From: Psychromonas sp. psych-6C06
Lineage (GTDB): Bacteria; Pseudomonadota; Gammaproteobacteria; Enterobacterales; Psychromonadaceae
Direction of reading: 5' to 3'
Length of the DNA: 64,000 nt
Assembly (NCBI RefSeq): GCF_002835465.1
Contig: NZ_PIZM01000001.1
Span: 434,001-498,000 of the forward strand
The notes below the pieces were generated by a model, which was not told where the DNA came from, did no database searches, and saw nothing but the letters and a program-made list of their open reading frames with translations. Within the stretch, counting starts at the first letter, position 1. Each line of letters starts with the position of its first letter. Positions 24,608 through 32,867 of the stretch are shown piece by piece. The position numbers and the translations under genes are program-made.

Positions 24608-25375
24608 ATGTGTGAGTTATTAGGCATGAGTGCCAATGTTCCAACAGACATCTGCTTTAGTTTTAGTGGCTTGGTTAAACGTGGTGGAGAAACTGGGCCT
24701 CATAAAGATGGGTGGGGCATCACTTTTTATGAAGGCAAAGGCTGCCGAAGTTTTAAAGACCCTAAACCAAGTTGTCAATCTCGTGTTGCTGATTTAGTTA
24801 AAGATTATCCAATCAAAAGTAAAGCGGTGATCAGTCATATACGTCAAGCGAACAGAGGGGGCGTATCACTCGAAAATACGCATCCATTTATTCGAGAACT
24901 CTGGGGGCAAAATTGGACTTATGCTCATAATGGCCAGCTTACCGGCTATGAAGATTTATCTTTAGGCTATGCGCATCCGGTAGGGCAAACTGACAGCGAA
25001 CGTGCATTTTGTTGGATTCTTGATAAGTTGCATAAAAGCCATAAAACGGCCCCAAAAGATATGTTAGCGATGTTCAAAGATGTTGCAAGTTATGCAGATG
25101 AACTGCGTCAGCTAGGTGTATTTAACATGTTACTTAGCAATGGTGAGTACGTGATGAGCTACTGCACTAATAATTTGCATTGGATCACGCGTCGTGCACC
25201 TTTTGGCAAAGCGCAATTAATCGATGAAGATATGACTGTTGATTTTTGCCAAGAAACCTCTGACACTGACGTGGTGACTGTCATCGCAACTCGTCCATTA
25301 ACCAGTGATGAACAGTGGACTAAAATGCAAGAAGGTGAGTTTTGTGTGTTTCATTTTGGTGAGCGTGTTTTATAA
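24608..25375 (+). CDS. yafJ: Class II glutamine amidotransferase YafJ
   Basis: This 255-residue Ntn-hydrolase has the catalytic N-terminal Cys directly after Met (MCELLGMSAN). HKDGWGITFYEG, HIRQANRGGVSLENTHPF and YAHNGQL follow, all from the glutaminase domain. No synthetase domain is attached, so the acceptor is unknown. It lies in the conserved gmhA-yafJ pair and probably shares its promoter. Confidence 0.93.
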   Translation: MCELLGMSANVPTDICFSFSGLVKRGGETGPHKDGWGITFYEGKGCRSFKDPKPSCQSRVADLVKDYPIKSKAVISHIRQANRGGVSLENTHPFIRELWGQNWTYAHNGQLTGYEDLSLGYAHPVGQTDSERAFCWILDKLHKSHKTAPKDMLAMFKDVASYADELRQLGVFNMLLSNGEYVMSYCTNNLHWITRRAPFGKAQLIDEDMTVDFCQETSDTDVVTVIATRPLTSDEQWTKMQEGEFCVFHFGERVL

Positions 25376-25391
25376 ATAATGGCAGGAAACC

Positions 25392-26474
25392 ATGGCTGAA
25401 TTATTAAAAGAGGTTTATAACCAAGCATTTATTAATTCAGTTGCTGATCATTTTCAAGCTGTTTATCCTGCTTTTGAAAAGCAGAAATTTGTTACTACTA
25501 TTTTCGATGAATATTGGTCCGATAAAGAGTTAAAAGCACGCTTAACCTTTATCGCACAGACACTGCATTATTTTTTACCCTGTAATTTTAAGCAAAGCTG
25601 TATAATATTAAAACAAGTCGCTCCGCACTTTAGTGGCTATGAAGCGATGTTTTTTCCTGCATTTGTTGAACTTTATGGCTTAGATGACTATCAAACCTCC
25701 GTTGACACTTTGGCGGTGTTAACACAGTTTTCCAGTGCTGAATTTGCTGTTCGTCCTTTTATTGTTAGCTATCCTAACAAGATGATGGCGCAGATGCGCG
25801 ACTGGGCTAACTCTGAAAACGTCCATATACGACGCTTAGCGAGTGAAGGGTGTCGGCCTAGATTACCTTGGGCGTCTGCATTGCCTGATTTTAAGCTAGA
25901 TCCTGAGCCTATTTTACCAATTTTAGAGCAATTAAAAGACGATGATGAAGATTATGTTTATCGAAGTGTCGCTAATAATTTAAATGATATTAGTAAAGAT
26001 CACCCACAATTAGTGATTGATATTGCACATAAGTGGTTACAGGGGAAACCCAGTAAAAATAGGATGTGGCTAGTAAAACATGCCTGTCGAGGCTTATTAA
26101 AAAAAGCAGATCCTAATATTTTAACATTGTTTGGTTTTAGTTCACCAAAGCATATACAAGTACAGAATCTAAAGCTTAATGGAACAGTTCGTTTGGGTGA
26201 AAAGCTTGATTTTACTTTTACGTTAATATCTGAGAAGTCATTAGGAAAGTGTCGCCTTGAATTTGCTATTAGCTTTATGAAAAGCAATGGTAAACAATTA
26301 GATAAAATTTTTAAAATATCCGAATTTAATATCAGCGGTAAATGTAAAAATATTAGTAAGCAGTTTAGTTTTAAGGCCATTTCTACACGTCAATATTACC
26401 AAGGCGAGCATCAATTACATATCATCGTTAATGGTGTAAAAATGGCACAACAGGTATTTCAGTTAACCCCCTGA
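25392..26474 (+). CDS. AlkC-type DNA alkylation repair glycosylase with C-terminal Ig-like domain
   Basis: The first 240 residues are HEAT-like helical repeats of the AlkC/AlkD DNA glycosylase superfamily, which remove 3-methyladenine-type lesions. The segment SEGCRPRLPWASALP, then DEDYVYRSVANNLNDISKDHP, and KNRMWLVKHACRGLLKKAD carries the conserved residues of the AlkC branch. From about residue 260 the sequence becomes beta-rich (LNGTVRLGEKLDFTFTL, GEHQLHIIVNGVKMAQQVF), as in AlkC proteins with an added Ig-like DNA-contact domain. It ends 12 bases inside the convergent cueR gene. Co-transcription with yafJ (17-base gap) is likely. Confidence 0.82.
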   Translation: MAELLKEVYNQAFINSVADHFQAVYPAFEKQKFVTTIFDEYWSDKELKARLTFIAQTLHYFLPCNFKQSCIILKQVAPHFSGYEAMFFPAFVELYGLDDYQTSVDTLAVLTQFSSAEFAVRPFIVSYPNKMMAQMRDWANSENVHIRRLASEGCRPRLPWASALPDFKLDPEPILPILEQLKDDDEDYVYRSVANNLNDISKDHPQLVIDIAHKWLQGKPSKNRMWLVKHACRGLLKKADPNILTLFGFSSPKHIQVQNLKLNGTVRLGEKLDFTFTLISEKSLGKCRLEFAISFMKSNGKQLDKIFKISEFNISGKCKNISKQFSFKAISTRQYYQGEHQLHIIVNGVKMAQQVFQLTP

Positions 26475-26855
26475 AAAAGCATTAATAATTGGACACTCAG
26501 ACTTTTTATCTCCACTGCATTGGTGAGTAAGCTGTTTTAAGCTTCTTAATAACGTTTGCTGCTGTTTTATACGCGTTTCTAATTCTGCAATTTTTTGTAA
26601 TGCAATTTGCTTAACATCATGGCTACTACGTTGATTATCCTCTGAAAGTGAAAGCAGTGCCCGACTCTCTTTTAAATTAAACCCGGCTGCTTTGGTACTT
26701 TTAATAAAATGCAGCTGTTTCATAATACTTTCTGGATAATAGCGGTATTCATTATCGCTACGTGGTGGTGTACTTATAAGTCCAATCTCCTCATAGTGGC
26801 GTATAGACTTGATTGATAATCCAGTGGCTTTCGCTGCTTGGCTGATAGATAGCAT
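26463..26855 (-). CDS. cueR: CueR-type copper-responsive MerR regulator
   Basis: The 130-residue regulator has the MerR helix-turn-helix (ISQAAKATGLSIKSIRHYEEIGLI), a long coiled coil, and the CueR metal loop with two cysteines separated by seven residues (C-SGDKKSE-C) near residue 113. It bends and activates promoters with 19-bp spacers when Cu+ binds; such a promoter is upstream of copA. Its ATG overlaps the copA stop by one base (TAATG), so it is expressed with copA and probably autoregulated. The last 12 bases overlap the alkC-like gene end to end. Confidence 0.92.
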   Translation of the reverse strand: MLSISQAAKATGLSIKSIRHYEEIGLISTPPRSDNEYRYYPESIMKQLHFIKSTKAAGFNLKESRALLSLSEDNQRSSHDVKQIALQKIAELETRIKQQQTLLRSLKQLTHQCSGDKKSECPIINAFSGG

Positions 26856-29251
26856 TAGAAAAGCTCCTTTATATTCATGCGTTTTAAAAGTAGTGAGTTA
26901 GTTAACACCAGTATACTTGATGCTGCCATCGCAGCCCCTGCAATCGCTGGGGATAAATATCCCATCGCAGCAACGGGAATAGCAACGGTATTAAAAATGA
27001 ATGCCCAAAATAGGTTTTGCTGAATTTTACGCCAAGTTGCTTTAGAGATATCAATTGCAACGGATACTAAGCGTGGATCATTTCTCATTAGTGTAATGGA
27101 TGCACTTTCTTTCGCGACATCACTGCCTGTGCCCATAGCAATACTGATATCGGCTTGTGCAAGGGCAGGGGCATCATTGACACCATCTCCGACCATTGCA
27201 ACCTGTTTCTGTTGTTGTAATTTAATTAATGAACTAAGTTTCTGTTCAGGTGTTAACTCGCCTTGGAAATCATCAATCTTCAACTGCCTAGCGATGCTCG
27301 CAACTACGCTTTGTTTATCACCGCTGAGTAAGTAGGGGGTAAGTCCGCGCTGTTTAAGTTCACTAATTGCTGCAAAACTACTAGTACGTAATGTATCTGT
27401 AATGGAAACCATTCCCCAAAAAAAGCCATTTTTGGCAATAAATATTTCACTTTCATCGGCACAAAAAACTAAGTCATGGGGAAGCGTAATATTAAATCGC
27501 GACATTATTTTGCGGTTGCCTGCAATAATTTGTGTTGTTGAAGCTGAACCATACAGCCCTTCACCGTTGATAGCGGTAACATTGTTTATAGTGATAGGCG
27601 TTATTTTCTTATTATTAACATGGTTTTTAATCGCTATCGCAATTGGGTGTTGGCTACCTTGCTCTAAGCCTGCTAGGGTCGCTAACATGATGTTGTCTTG
27701 ATTGTTATTACTATAACACTGTTTAATAGAGCCTTTACCTTCAGTGAGTGTTCCTGTCTTATCGAAGGCAATAATTTGTAAACGAAATACCTGTTGTAAA
27801 GTTTTGATATCTTTTATCAAAATACCCTGCTGAGCTGCAACACCGGTCCCTACCACAACAGCAGTAGGAGTCGCTAACCCTAGAGCGCAAGGGCAAGCAA
27901 TGACCAATACCGAAACTGCATTAATGAGTGATTGTTGAAAATCTCCACTGTAAATATACCAAGATGCAAATGTGATGGTTGCAATAGCCAATACAATTGG
28001 TACAAAAATGGCGCTAATTTTGTCTACAAGTTGCATGATAGGGGCTTTGCTCATTTGTGCATTTTCAACCAGATGGATAATTTTACTTAATCGTGTTGAT
28101 TCACCAATCGCAGTTGTTTTAATAAGTAAAACACCTTCACCATTTACACTACCGGCAATAACTTTTGCCTGCTTTGTTTTTAATATTGGCTTACTTTCAC
28201 CCGTTAATAAGGATTCATCAACATAGCTAGTTCCATCTATAACTAATCCATCCACAGGGATCTTTTCACCAATAGTAATTTGTACTATATCGCCCATATG
28301 CACATCGCTGATAGCGATACGAATATACTTATTTCCCTTTTTTACACTCGCTGTTTCTGGACGAAGCGCCATTAAGGCATTGATGGCGCTACTAGTATTT
28401 TTTTTTGCACGGTGCTCTAAATATTTACCTAGGGTAACGAGTGTGATCACTAAGGTACTCGATTCGAAATAAAGTGGTTGTATCGTGCCAAATATTAAAA
28501 CATAGAGGCTATAGAAATAGGCCGCTGAAGTACCTAAAGCGACTAAAAGATCCATGTTTGCGCTTCTGTTTTGAAGACTTTTCCATGCTCCTTGATAAAA
28601 ATGTGCTCCAATATAAAACTGGACGGGAGTGGCTAATAAAAATTCTAAGTTTCTTGGTAAAAAATGGTGCGAGCCAGAAAAAAGCATCACTAGCATTGAG
28701 ATCATGAAAGGCAGGCTTAGCAGTGTTGAGATAGTTAATCTTCGCAGTATCACTTTATCGCGTTGTTGCTGGGCGAACTGTTTTTCCTTTTGTTGCTCTA
28801 GACAGTGAGAAGATTTTCTTTCAATGAATTGATAATTCATGCTGTCCAATAATGGTTTAAGATATTCTGGGGTGAGTGCACCCGCAATACTTTGAAATTG
28901 GACATTCTCAGTGGCTAAATTGCCTTGGCAATTAAAGATAAATGGATGTGTATTAATCTTCTTTACGGTTTTGCTTACGCAACCGGCGCAAGTCCAGCCT
29001 ATAACATCAAAATTAAAAGTTTGTAGATCTGTTTGATAATTTTTGCTTTCTAGGAGAGTAATTATATTTTGTAATGTGTCACTATGATCAAATGCGTTAT
29101 CAAAGATAACTTGAGCTTTCTCAAGTGTAAAACTCACTGAGACATTAATGCCTTGTATTTCGTTTAATGTAACTTGTAATCGGCTAGCACAACTTGCGCA
29201 ATTCATTCCATAAATAGGTAATGATAAATTAAATTCACTAGACATTTTCAT
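26855..29251 (-). CDS. copA: Copper-exporting P1B-type ATPase CopA
   Basis: CopA pumps Cu+ from the cytoplasm using ATP. The 798-residue protein has two N-terminal metal-binding domains (GMNCASC at 15-21 and a diverged one with CAGC at 88-91) and eight membrane helices. The conserved sites are ion-binding CPC at 453-455, phosphorylated DKTGT at 497-501, HP at 535-536 and GDGVND at 688-693. A His-rich loop (GSHHFLP) lies near TM2. It is the first gene of copA-cueR, and the promoter at 29276-29306 has the MerR-family layout. Confidence 0.95.
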   Translation of the reverse strand: MKMSSEFNLSLPIYGMNCASCASRLQVTLNEIQGINVSVSFTLEKAQVIFDNAFDHSDTLQNIITLLESKNYQTDLQTFNFDVIGWTCAGCVSKTVKKINTHPFIFNCQGNLATENVQFQSIAGALTPEYLKPLLDSMNYQFIERKSSHCLEQQKEKQFAQQQRDKVILRRLTISTLLSLPFMISMLVMLFSGSHHFLPRNLEFLLATPVQFYIGAHFYQGAWKSLQNRSANMDLLVALGTSAAYFYSLYVLIFGTIQPLYFESSTLVITLVTLGKYLEHRAKKNTSSAINALMALRPETASVKKGNKYIRIAISDVHMGDIVQITIGEKIPVDGLVIDGTSYVDESLLTGESKPILKTKQAKVIAGSVNGEGVLLIKTTAIGESTRLSKIIHLVENAQMSKAPIMQLVDKISAIFVPIVLAIATITFASWYIYSGDFQQSLINAVSVLVIACPCALGLATPTAVVVGTGVAAQQGILIKDIKTLQQVFRLQIIAFDKTGTLTEGKGSIKQCYSNNNQDNIMLATLAGLEQGSQHPIAIAIKNHVNNKKITPITINNVTAINGEGLYGSASTTQIIAGNRKIMSRFNITLPHDLVFCADESEIFIAKNGFFWGMVSITDTLRTSSFAAISELKQRGLTPYLLSGDKQSVVASIARQLKIDDFQGELTPEQKLSSLIKLQQQKQVAMVGDGVNDAPALAQADISIAMGTGSDVAKESASITLMRNDPRLVSVAIDISKATWRKIQQNLFWAFIFNTVAIPVAAMGYLSPAIAGAAMAASSILVLTNSLLLKRMNIKELF

Positions 29252-29275
29252 CCTTAATTAAACGTTTCTGTTTTT

Positions 29276-29306
29276 AATATAGCCTTTACCCTTAGAGTAA
29301 GGTCAA
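29276..29306 (-). promoter_or_regulatory. CueR-type promoter of copA-cueR
   Basis: Read leftward: -35 TTGACC, then a 19-base spacer, then -10 TATATT. The spacer holds a dyad ACCTTAC...GTAAAGG close to known CueR operators. The 19-bp spacing is diagnostic of MerR-type activation. Confidence 0.83.
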
Positions 29307-29727
29307 GCTGTAAAATTAACTAATATGCGACTTTGTTAGATGAAAGTCACATAATATTTCAAATATTTTTTGTGAAATTTTAATGATTAAAGAACTCTCC
29401 TGTACGTCACTCTATATGGGCAATTGTCACGAAAAAGTGTCTGACTTATCTTGCTGTTTTTATACTCAAATTGTGCTTATCGGGGATTTTGGTTGGAAAT
29501 TTAGCTGATTTTTAGGGTATACTAACGTCCAACTCATCAAATACAGGGAATACTAGTGTGTCTTAACTAGTAGATTTTTATATCTCTATAAAATTGCCCG
29601 TCTTCAAAACGCACGTTTTAAAAATAAAAAAATCACTTACAAACAGTATTACTGTAAAAGTCGCTTATTACTCTTGCGATGAACCTGTTACATATAAAAA
29701 GAGTAAGCTTTGAGTAAAAGAGGAAAC
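29307..29727. other. Intergenic region between the copA promoter and proB
   Basis: No gene is visible in these 421 bases. A likely -10 (TATACT, near 29517) lies about 200 bases before proB, implying a long leader. The leader has a small hairpin (TACTAGT...ACTAGTA near 29552-29573 followed by GATTTTTA) and a short palindrome AAAACGCACGTTTT near 29607. I recognise no riboswitch. Confidence 0.4.
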
Positions 29728-30852
29728 ATGAAAAACAATAAATGGAATAGAATCGTATTAAAAGTAGGTAGTGCATTAATCGCCCCAGAACGCAAAGGAT
29801 GTAGCTCCCGTTATCTTCTCCATATAGCAAAATTTATCCTGCAATGCAGAGATATGGGCATCCAAGTGATTCTTGTCTCTTCCGGATCTGTTGCCGCCGG
29901 TGCACACTTCTTCAATAATATCGAAAACCCTTCTTTAGCAATTAAAAAAGCAATGGCTGCCGCTGGTCAGAATGAGATGATGGCTGCTTGGGATCGCTTT
30001 TTTGACTTTCCATCAGCACAAATTTTATTAACCCATGGTGATCTTCGTGATAGAGAGCGCTATGACAGTATTCGTGAAACGCTGTTTGCATTATTAGATG
30101 CAGGTATTTTACCTGTTGTGAATGAAAATGATGTGGTGACTACCGATGCGTTAAAAGTAGGTGATAATGATAACCTATCGGCTATGGTAGCAGCCGCTGC
30201 TGATGCAGACTCCTTGATCATCTGTTCTGATATTGATGGATTGTATAATAAAAACCCACATACACATGATGATGCGGTATTAATTAAAGAAGTTGATGCT
30301 ATCGATCAAGATATATACGCAATGGCTGGTGGTGCACATAGTAGTGTAGGTACTGGAGGTATGAAAACCAAGATTGAAGCTGCAGAAAAAGCTATCTCTC
30401 ATGGTGTAAGCACTTATATTATTAATGGATTTAATGAGCACTCTTTTGAAGAATTAATCAGTGGTAATAATCCTGGTACTTACTTTAAGCCCTACCAAAG
30501 ACCGATGAAAGATGATTTACACTGGATGACACACACCGCTAAAGCGCAGGGGGAGTTGATTATTGAAGCTGATAGTAATTCACCTTTCGATGAAAATAGT
30601 GAGCAGTTTACTAGTAATGAAATTGTTGAAGTTCGTGGTGATTTTTCAGTCGGTGATACGATTCTTGTAAGTAGCGATGACGGTACACATCTCGCTAAGG
30701 CAGAATCAAAATATAGTAGCTGTTTGCTTAACTTTATTACAACTCATGATAACGATGAAGATAATGATTTTCAGCATCATACTGGGCCGGTTATTTCAGA
30801 TAAGAATATCGCATATTTAAATCAAGATGAAGAAGAAGGCCAGCCTGTCTAA
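29728..30852 (+). CDS. proB: Glutamate 5-kinase ProB
   Basis: ProB phosphorylates glutamate, the first proline-synthesis step. I use ATG 29728 (AGAGGA upstream) rather than the in-frame TTG at 29710. The 374-residue product has the amino-acid kinase domain (VLKVGSALI, VSSGSVAAG, VVNENDVVTTDALKVGDNDNLSAM, GTGGMKTKIEAAE). A PUA-like C-terminal part follows, then an acidic tail (DNDEDND, QDEEEG). Unlike most gammaproteobacteria, proA does not follow; a terminator does. The PUA part is less typical than the kinase domain. Confidence 0.88.
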   Translation: MKNNKWNRIVLKVGSALIAPERKGCSSRYLLHIAKFILQCRDMGIQVILVSSGSVAAGAHFFNNIENPSLAIKKAMAAAGQNEMMAAWDRFFDFPSAQILLTHGDLRDRERYDSIRETLFALLDAGILPVVNENDVVTTDALKVGDNDNLSAMVAAAADADSLIICSDIDGLYNKNPHTHDDAVLIKEVDAIDQDIYAMAGGAHSSVGTGGMKTKIEAAEKAISHGVSTYIINGFNEHSFEELISGNNPGTYFKPYQRPMKDDLHWMTHTAKAQGELIIEADSNSPFDENSEQFTSNEIVEVRGDFSVGDTILVSSDDGTHLAKAESKYSSCLLNFITTHDNDEDNDFQHHTGPVISDKNIAYLNQDEEEGQPV

Positions 30853-30878
30853 GGGGCTTCGATTTCTTGATTAATTGC

Positions 30879-30910
30879 AAGTGTGCAGGCTTAAAGCCTG
30901 CACACTTTTT
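30879..30910 (+). terminator. Rho-independent terminator of proB
   Basis: AAGTGTGCAGGC pairs with GCCTGCACACTT around a short loop, followed by T5. Confidence 0.9.
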
Positions 30911-30968
30911 AATATCTATAGCGGCGTTGTTTTCTTTTTAACTAAAGCAAATAGAACCACATGCAAAC

Positions 30969-31026
30969 TGTGTTGTGTTAAGCCAATATTAGTTGCAAAA
31001 TAAAACTACAAAGCTTAACAGAACCC
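30969..31026. repeat. Degenerate right end of a family A repeat
   Basis: TGTGTTGTGTTAAGCC and then GTTGCAAAATAAAACTACAAAGCTTAACAGAACCC (split around 31000) track the right-hand part of the intact element at 51991-52259, ending in a decayed copy of its inverted end. The middle of the element is missing. Confidence 0.5.
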
Positions 31027-31039
31027 GTGTTTACCTCCC

Positions 31040-31351
31040 TTAGATTCTATAATCTCGTTCTACTTTTGAGATACGTAGTTTAAAATCAGCGTACCAACTT
31101 TTACGACCCATTTTTTGTGCTTGTAGGTGTTCAGAGTTAGCTTTCCACAGCTTAATTGCTTCGAGGTCGGACCAATAAGAGACACTAATACCAAGGTCTT
31201 CTCGTGCAGACTCTATTCCTAGAAAGCCTTTTTGCTCAGTAGCAAGTGATAGCATTCTTGCTGCCATTTTTTCGTATCCATTATCACCTTTAGTACGTGT
31301 AGAAGTAAAGATAACTGCATAGTAAGGAGGTGTTGGGGTGTTAGCTATCAT
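31040..31351 (-). CDS. ABM-domain monooxygenase-like protein
   Basis: The 103-residue protein is of the antibiotic biosynthesis monooxygenase fold. It shows the typical pattern YAVIFTSTR, MLSLATEQKGFLGIES, ISVSYWSDLEAIKLWK and KSWYADFKLRISKVER. These small dimeric ferredoxin-like proteins are diverse, and the substrate is unknown. It stands alone between the proB terminator and the helicase gene. The start is ATG 31351; a strong Shine-Dalgarno site (AAGGAG on the opposite strand near 31325) is not on its sense strand. Confidence 0.85.
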   Translation of the reverse strand: MIANTPTPPYYAVIFTSTRTKGDNGYEKMAARMLSLATEQKGFLGIESAREDLGISVSYWSDLEAIKLWKANSEHLQAQKMGRKSWYADFKLRISKVERDYRI

Positions 31352-31652
31352 TTGTAGTTGATCCCTATTATTTTACTTTATGAATATCTTCAATGTTAAT
31401 GAGTAAGTAAAGATACAAGCTTAGCTGATTAAAGTATTGGTTGATTTTTTATATAAGCTTACCCCTTTTAAGTGTTGTTAATCTATATTTCATTAAACTT
31501 ACTCAAAACGGGTTGTGTTGAATACAATCTAAATTATAAAAGTCACCAACTTGTCTAACCATAGACGATATCTTGAATGTGAAGAGATGCTTGTCGTTAT
31601 TTTAAGGTATACTGCGTAACAATTATTTTCGTACTATAAACAGAGACATCAG
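31352..31652. other. 301-base gene-free region before the DEAD-box helicase
   Basis: This is the divergent regulatory space between the ABM gene and the helicase gene. A TATACT -10-like box at about 31606-31611 is the best promoter candidate for the helicase. I see no hairpin with a T run and no open frame worth calling. Confidence 0.4.
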
Positions 31653-32846
31653 ATGCAATTTTCTAAACTTGGATTAAGTAAACCCATTTTACAAGCAATA
31701 CAAGAACAAGGTTACGAAAAACCTACGCCAATCCAAGCAAAAACGATCCCTATTATTTGTAGTGGCAAGGATATTATTGCAGCTGCAGAAACAGGAACCG
31801 GAAAAACGGCAAGTTTTGTTTTACCTATTTTACAAAATCTACAAGATGCGCCACCAGTACGTGCTAAGCGCATCCGTGCATTGATTTTAACTCCCACCCG
31901 TGAATTAGCTATTCAAGTTGAAGCGAATGTGAAGGCATACAGTCAGCATTTAGCACTTGCCTCATTAGCGATGTATGGAGGTGTTGATGATGAGCCACAA
32001 AAAGAAGCGTTAATCGACGGTGTTGATATTTTGGTTGCCACACCAGGGCGATTATTAGATATGTATACGCAACGTGCTATTCATTTCGATGAAGTTGAAG
32101 TATTGGTTTTAGATGAAGCTGATCGCATGTTAGATATGGGCTTTATCGGTGACATTAATAAAGTTGTTGAAAAATTACCAGAGCAACGCCAAAACTTATT
32201 GTTTTCAGCTACCATGTCTAAACAAGTACGTTTTTTAGCTAAAACAATTCTGGAAAACCCCTCTGAAATTACTATTAAATCAGCGAGTAGTAAGCCTAAA
32301 ATTAATCAATGGATTATTCCTGTTGATAAAGATAAAAAGTCAGCCTTACTGAGTCAACTCATGCAAGAGCATGATTGGCCTCAAGCGCTTATTTTTATTG
32401 AAACTAAGCGCGGTGCAGCAAAACTTGTTAGCCAACTTGAAAAGCGTGATATTAAAACTGAGTCGTTTCATAGTGGGAGAAGTCAGGCGGTGCGAGAGCA
32501 ACTATTAGAAGATTTTAAAGCAGGTAAATTACAATACCTTATCGCCACAGGTGTTGCGTCACGTGGTATCGATATCGATAACCTGAATCTCGTGATTAAC
32601 TATGATCTTCCTGATCAAGCGGATGATTATGTGCATCGAATTGGCCGCACAGGGCGTGCAGGGGCGACGGGTGAAGCCATCTCGTTAGTCTCACGTGATG
32701 ATTTTAGAAGCTTATGTTATATCGAAAAGCGTTTGGGTGAAATAATCGAGCGACGAGTTGTAGCTGGTTTTGAGCCACGTGCAGAGCTACCCAAATCAGA
32801 TTTAAATTGGAAGCCGAAAAAAGCGCCGGCAAAACGCAGACGCTAA
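31653..32846 (+). CDS. DEAD-box ATP-dependent RNA helicase, RhlE group
   Basis: The 397-residue helicase unwinds structured RNA and assists ribosome assembly or mRNA decay. Motifs in order are the Q motif (GYEKPTPIQAKTIP), I (AAETGTGKT), Ia (PTRELAIQV), Ib (TPGRLLDM), II (VLDEADRMLDMGF), III (SAT), IV-V (ATGVASRGIDI) and VI (YVHRIGRTGRAG). The C terminus ends in the basic KPKKAPAKRRR. Together these place it in the RhlE/SrmB-like group. In cold-living marine bacteria such helicases are often cold-induced, but no cold-box is recognised here. Single gene. Confidence 0.93.
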   Translation: MQFSKLGLSKPILQAIQEQGYEKPTPIQAKTIPIICSGKDIIAAAETGTGKTASFVLPILQNLQDAPPVRAKRIRALILTPTRELAIQVEANVKAYSQHLALASLAMYGGVDDEPQKEALIDGVDILVATPGRLLDMYTQRAIHFDEVEVLVLDEADRMLDMGFIGDINKVVEKLPEQRQNLLFSATMSKQVRFLAKTILENPSEITIKSASSKPKINQWIIPVDKDKKSALLSQLMQEHDWPQALIFIETKRGAAKLVSQLEKRDIKTESFHSGRSQAVREQLLEDFKAGKLQYLIATGVASRGIDIDNLNLVINYDLPDQADDYVHRIGRTGRAGATGEAISLVSRDDFRSLCYIEKRLGEIIERRVVAGFEPRAELPKSDLNWKPKKAPAKRRR

Positions 32847-32867
32847 TTAACCTTAATTCGATTGCTA

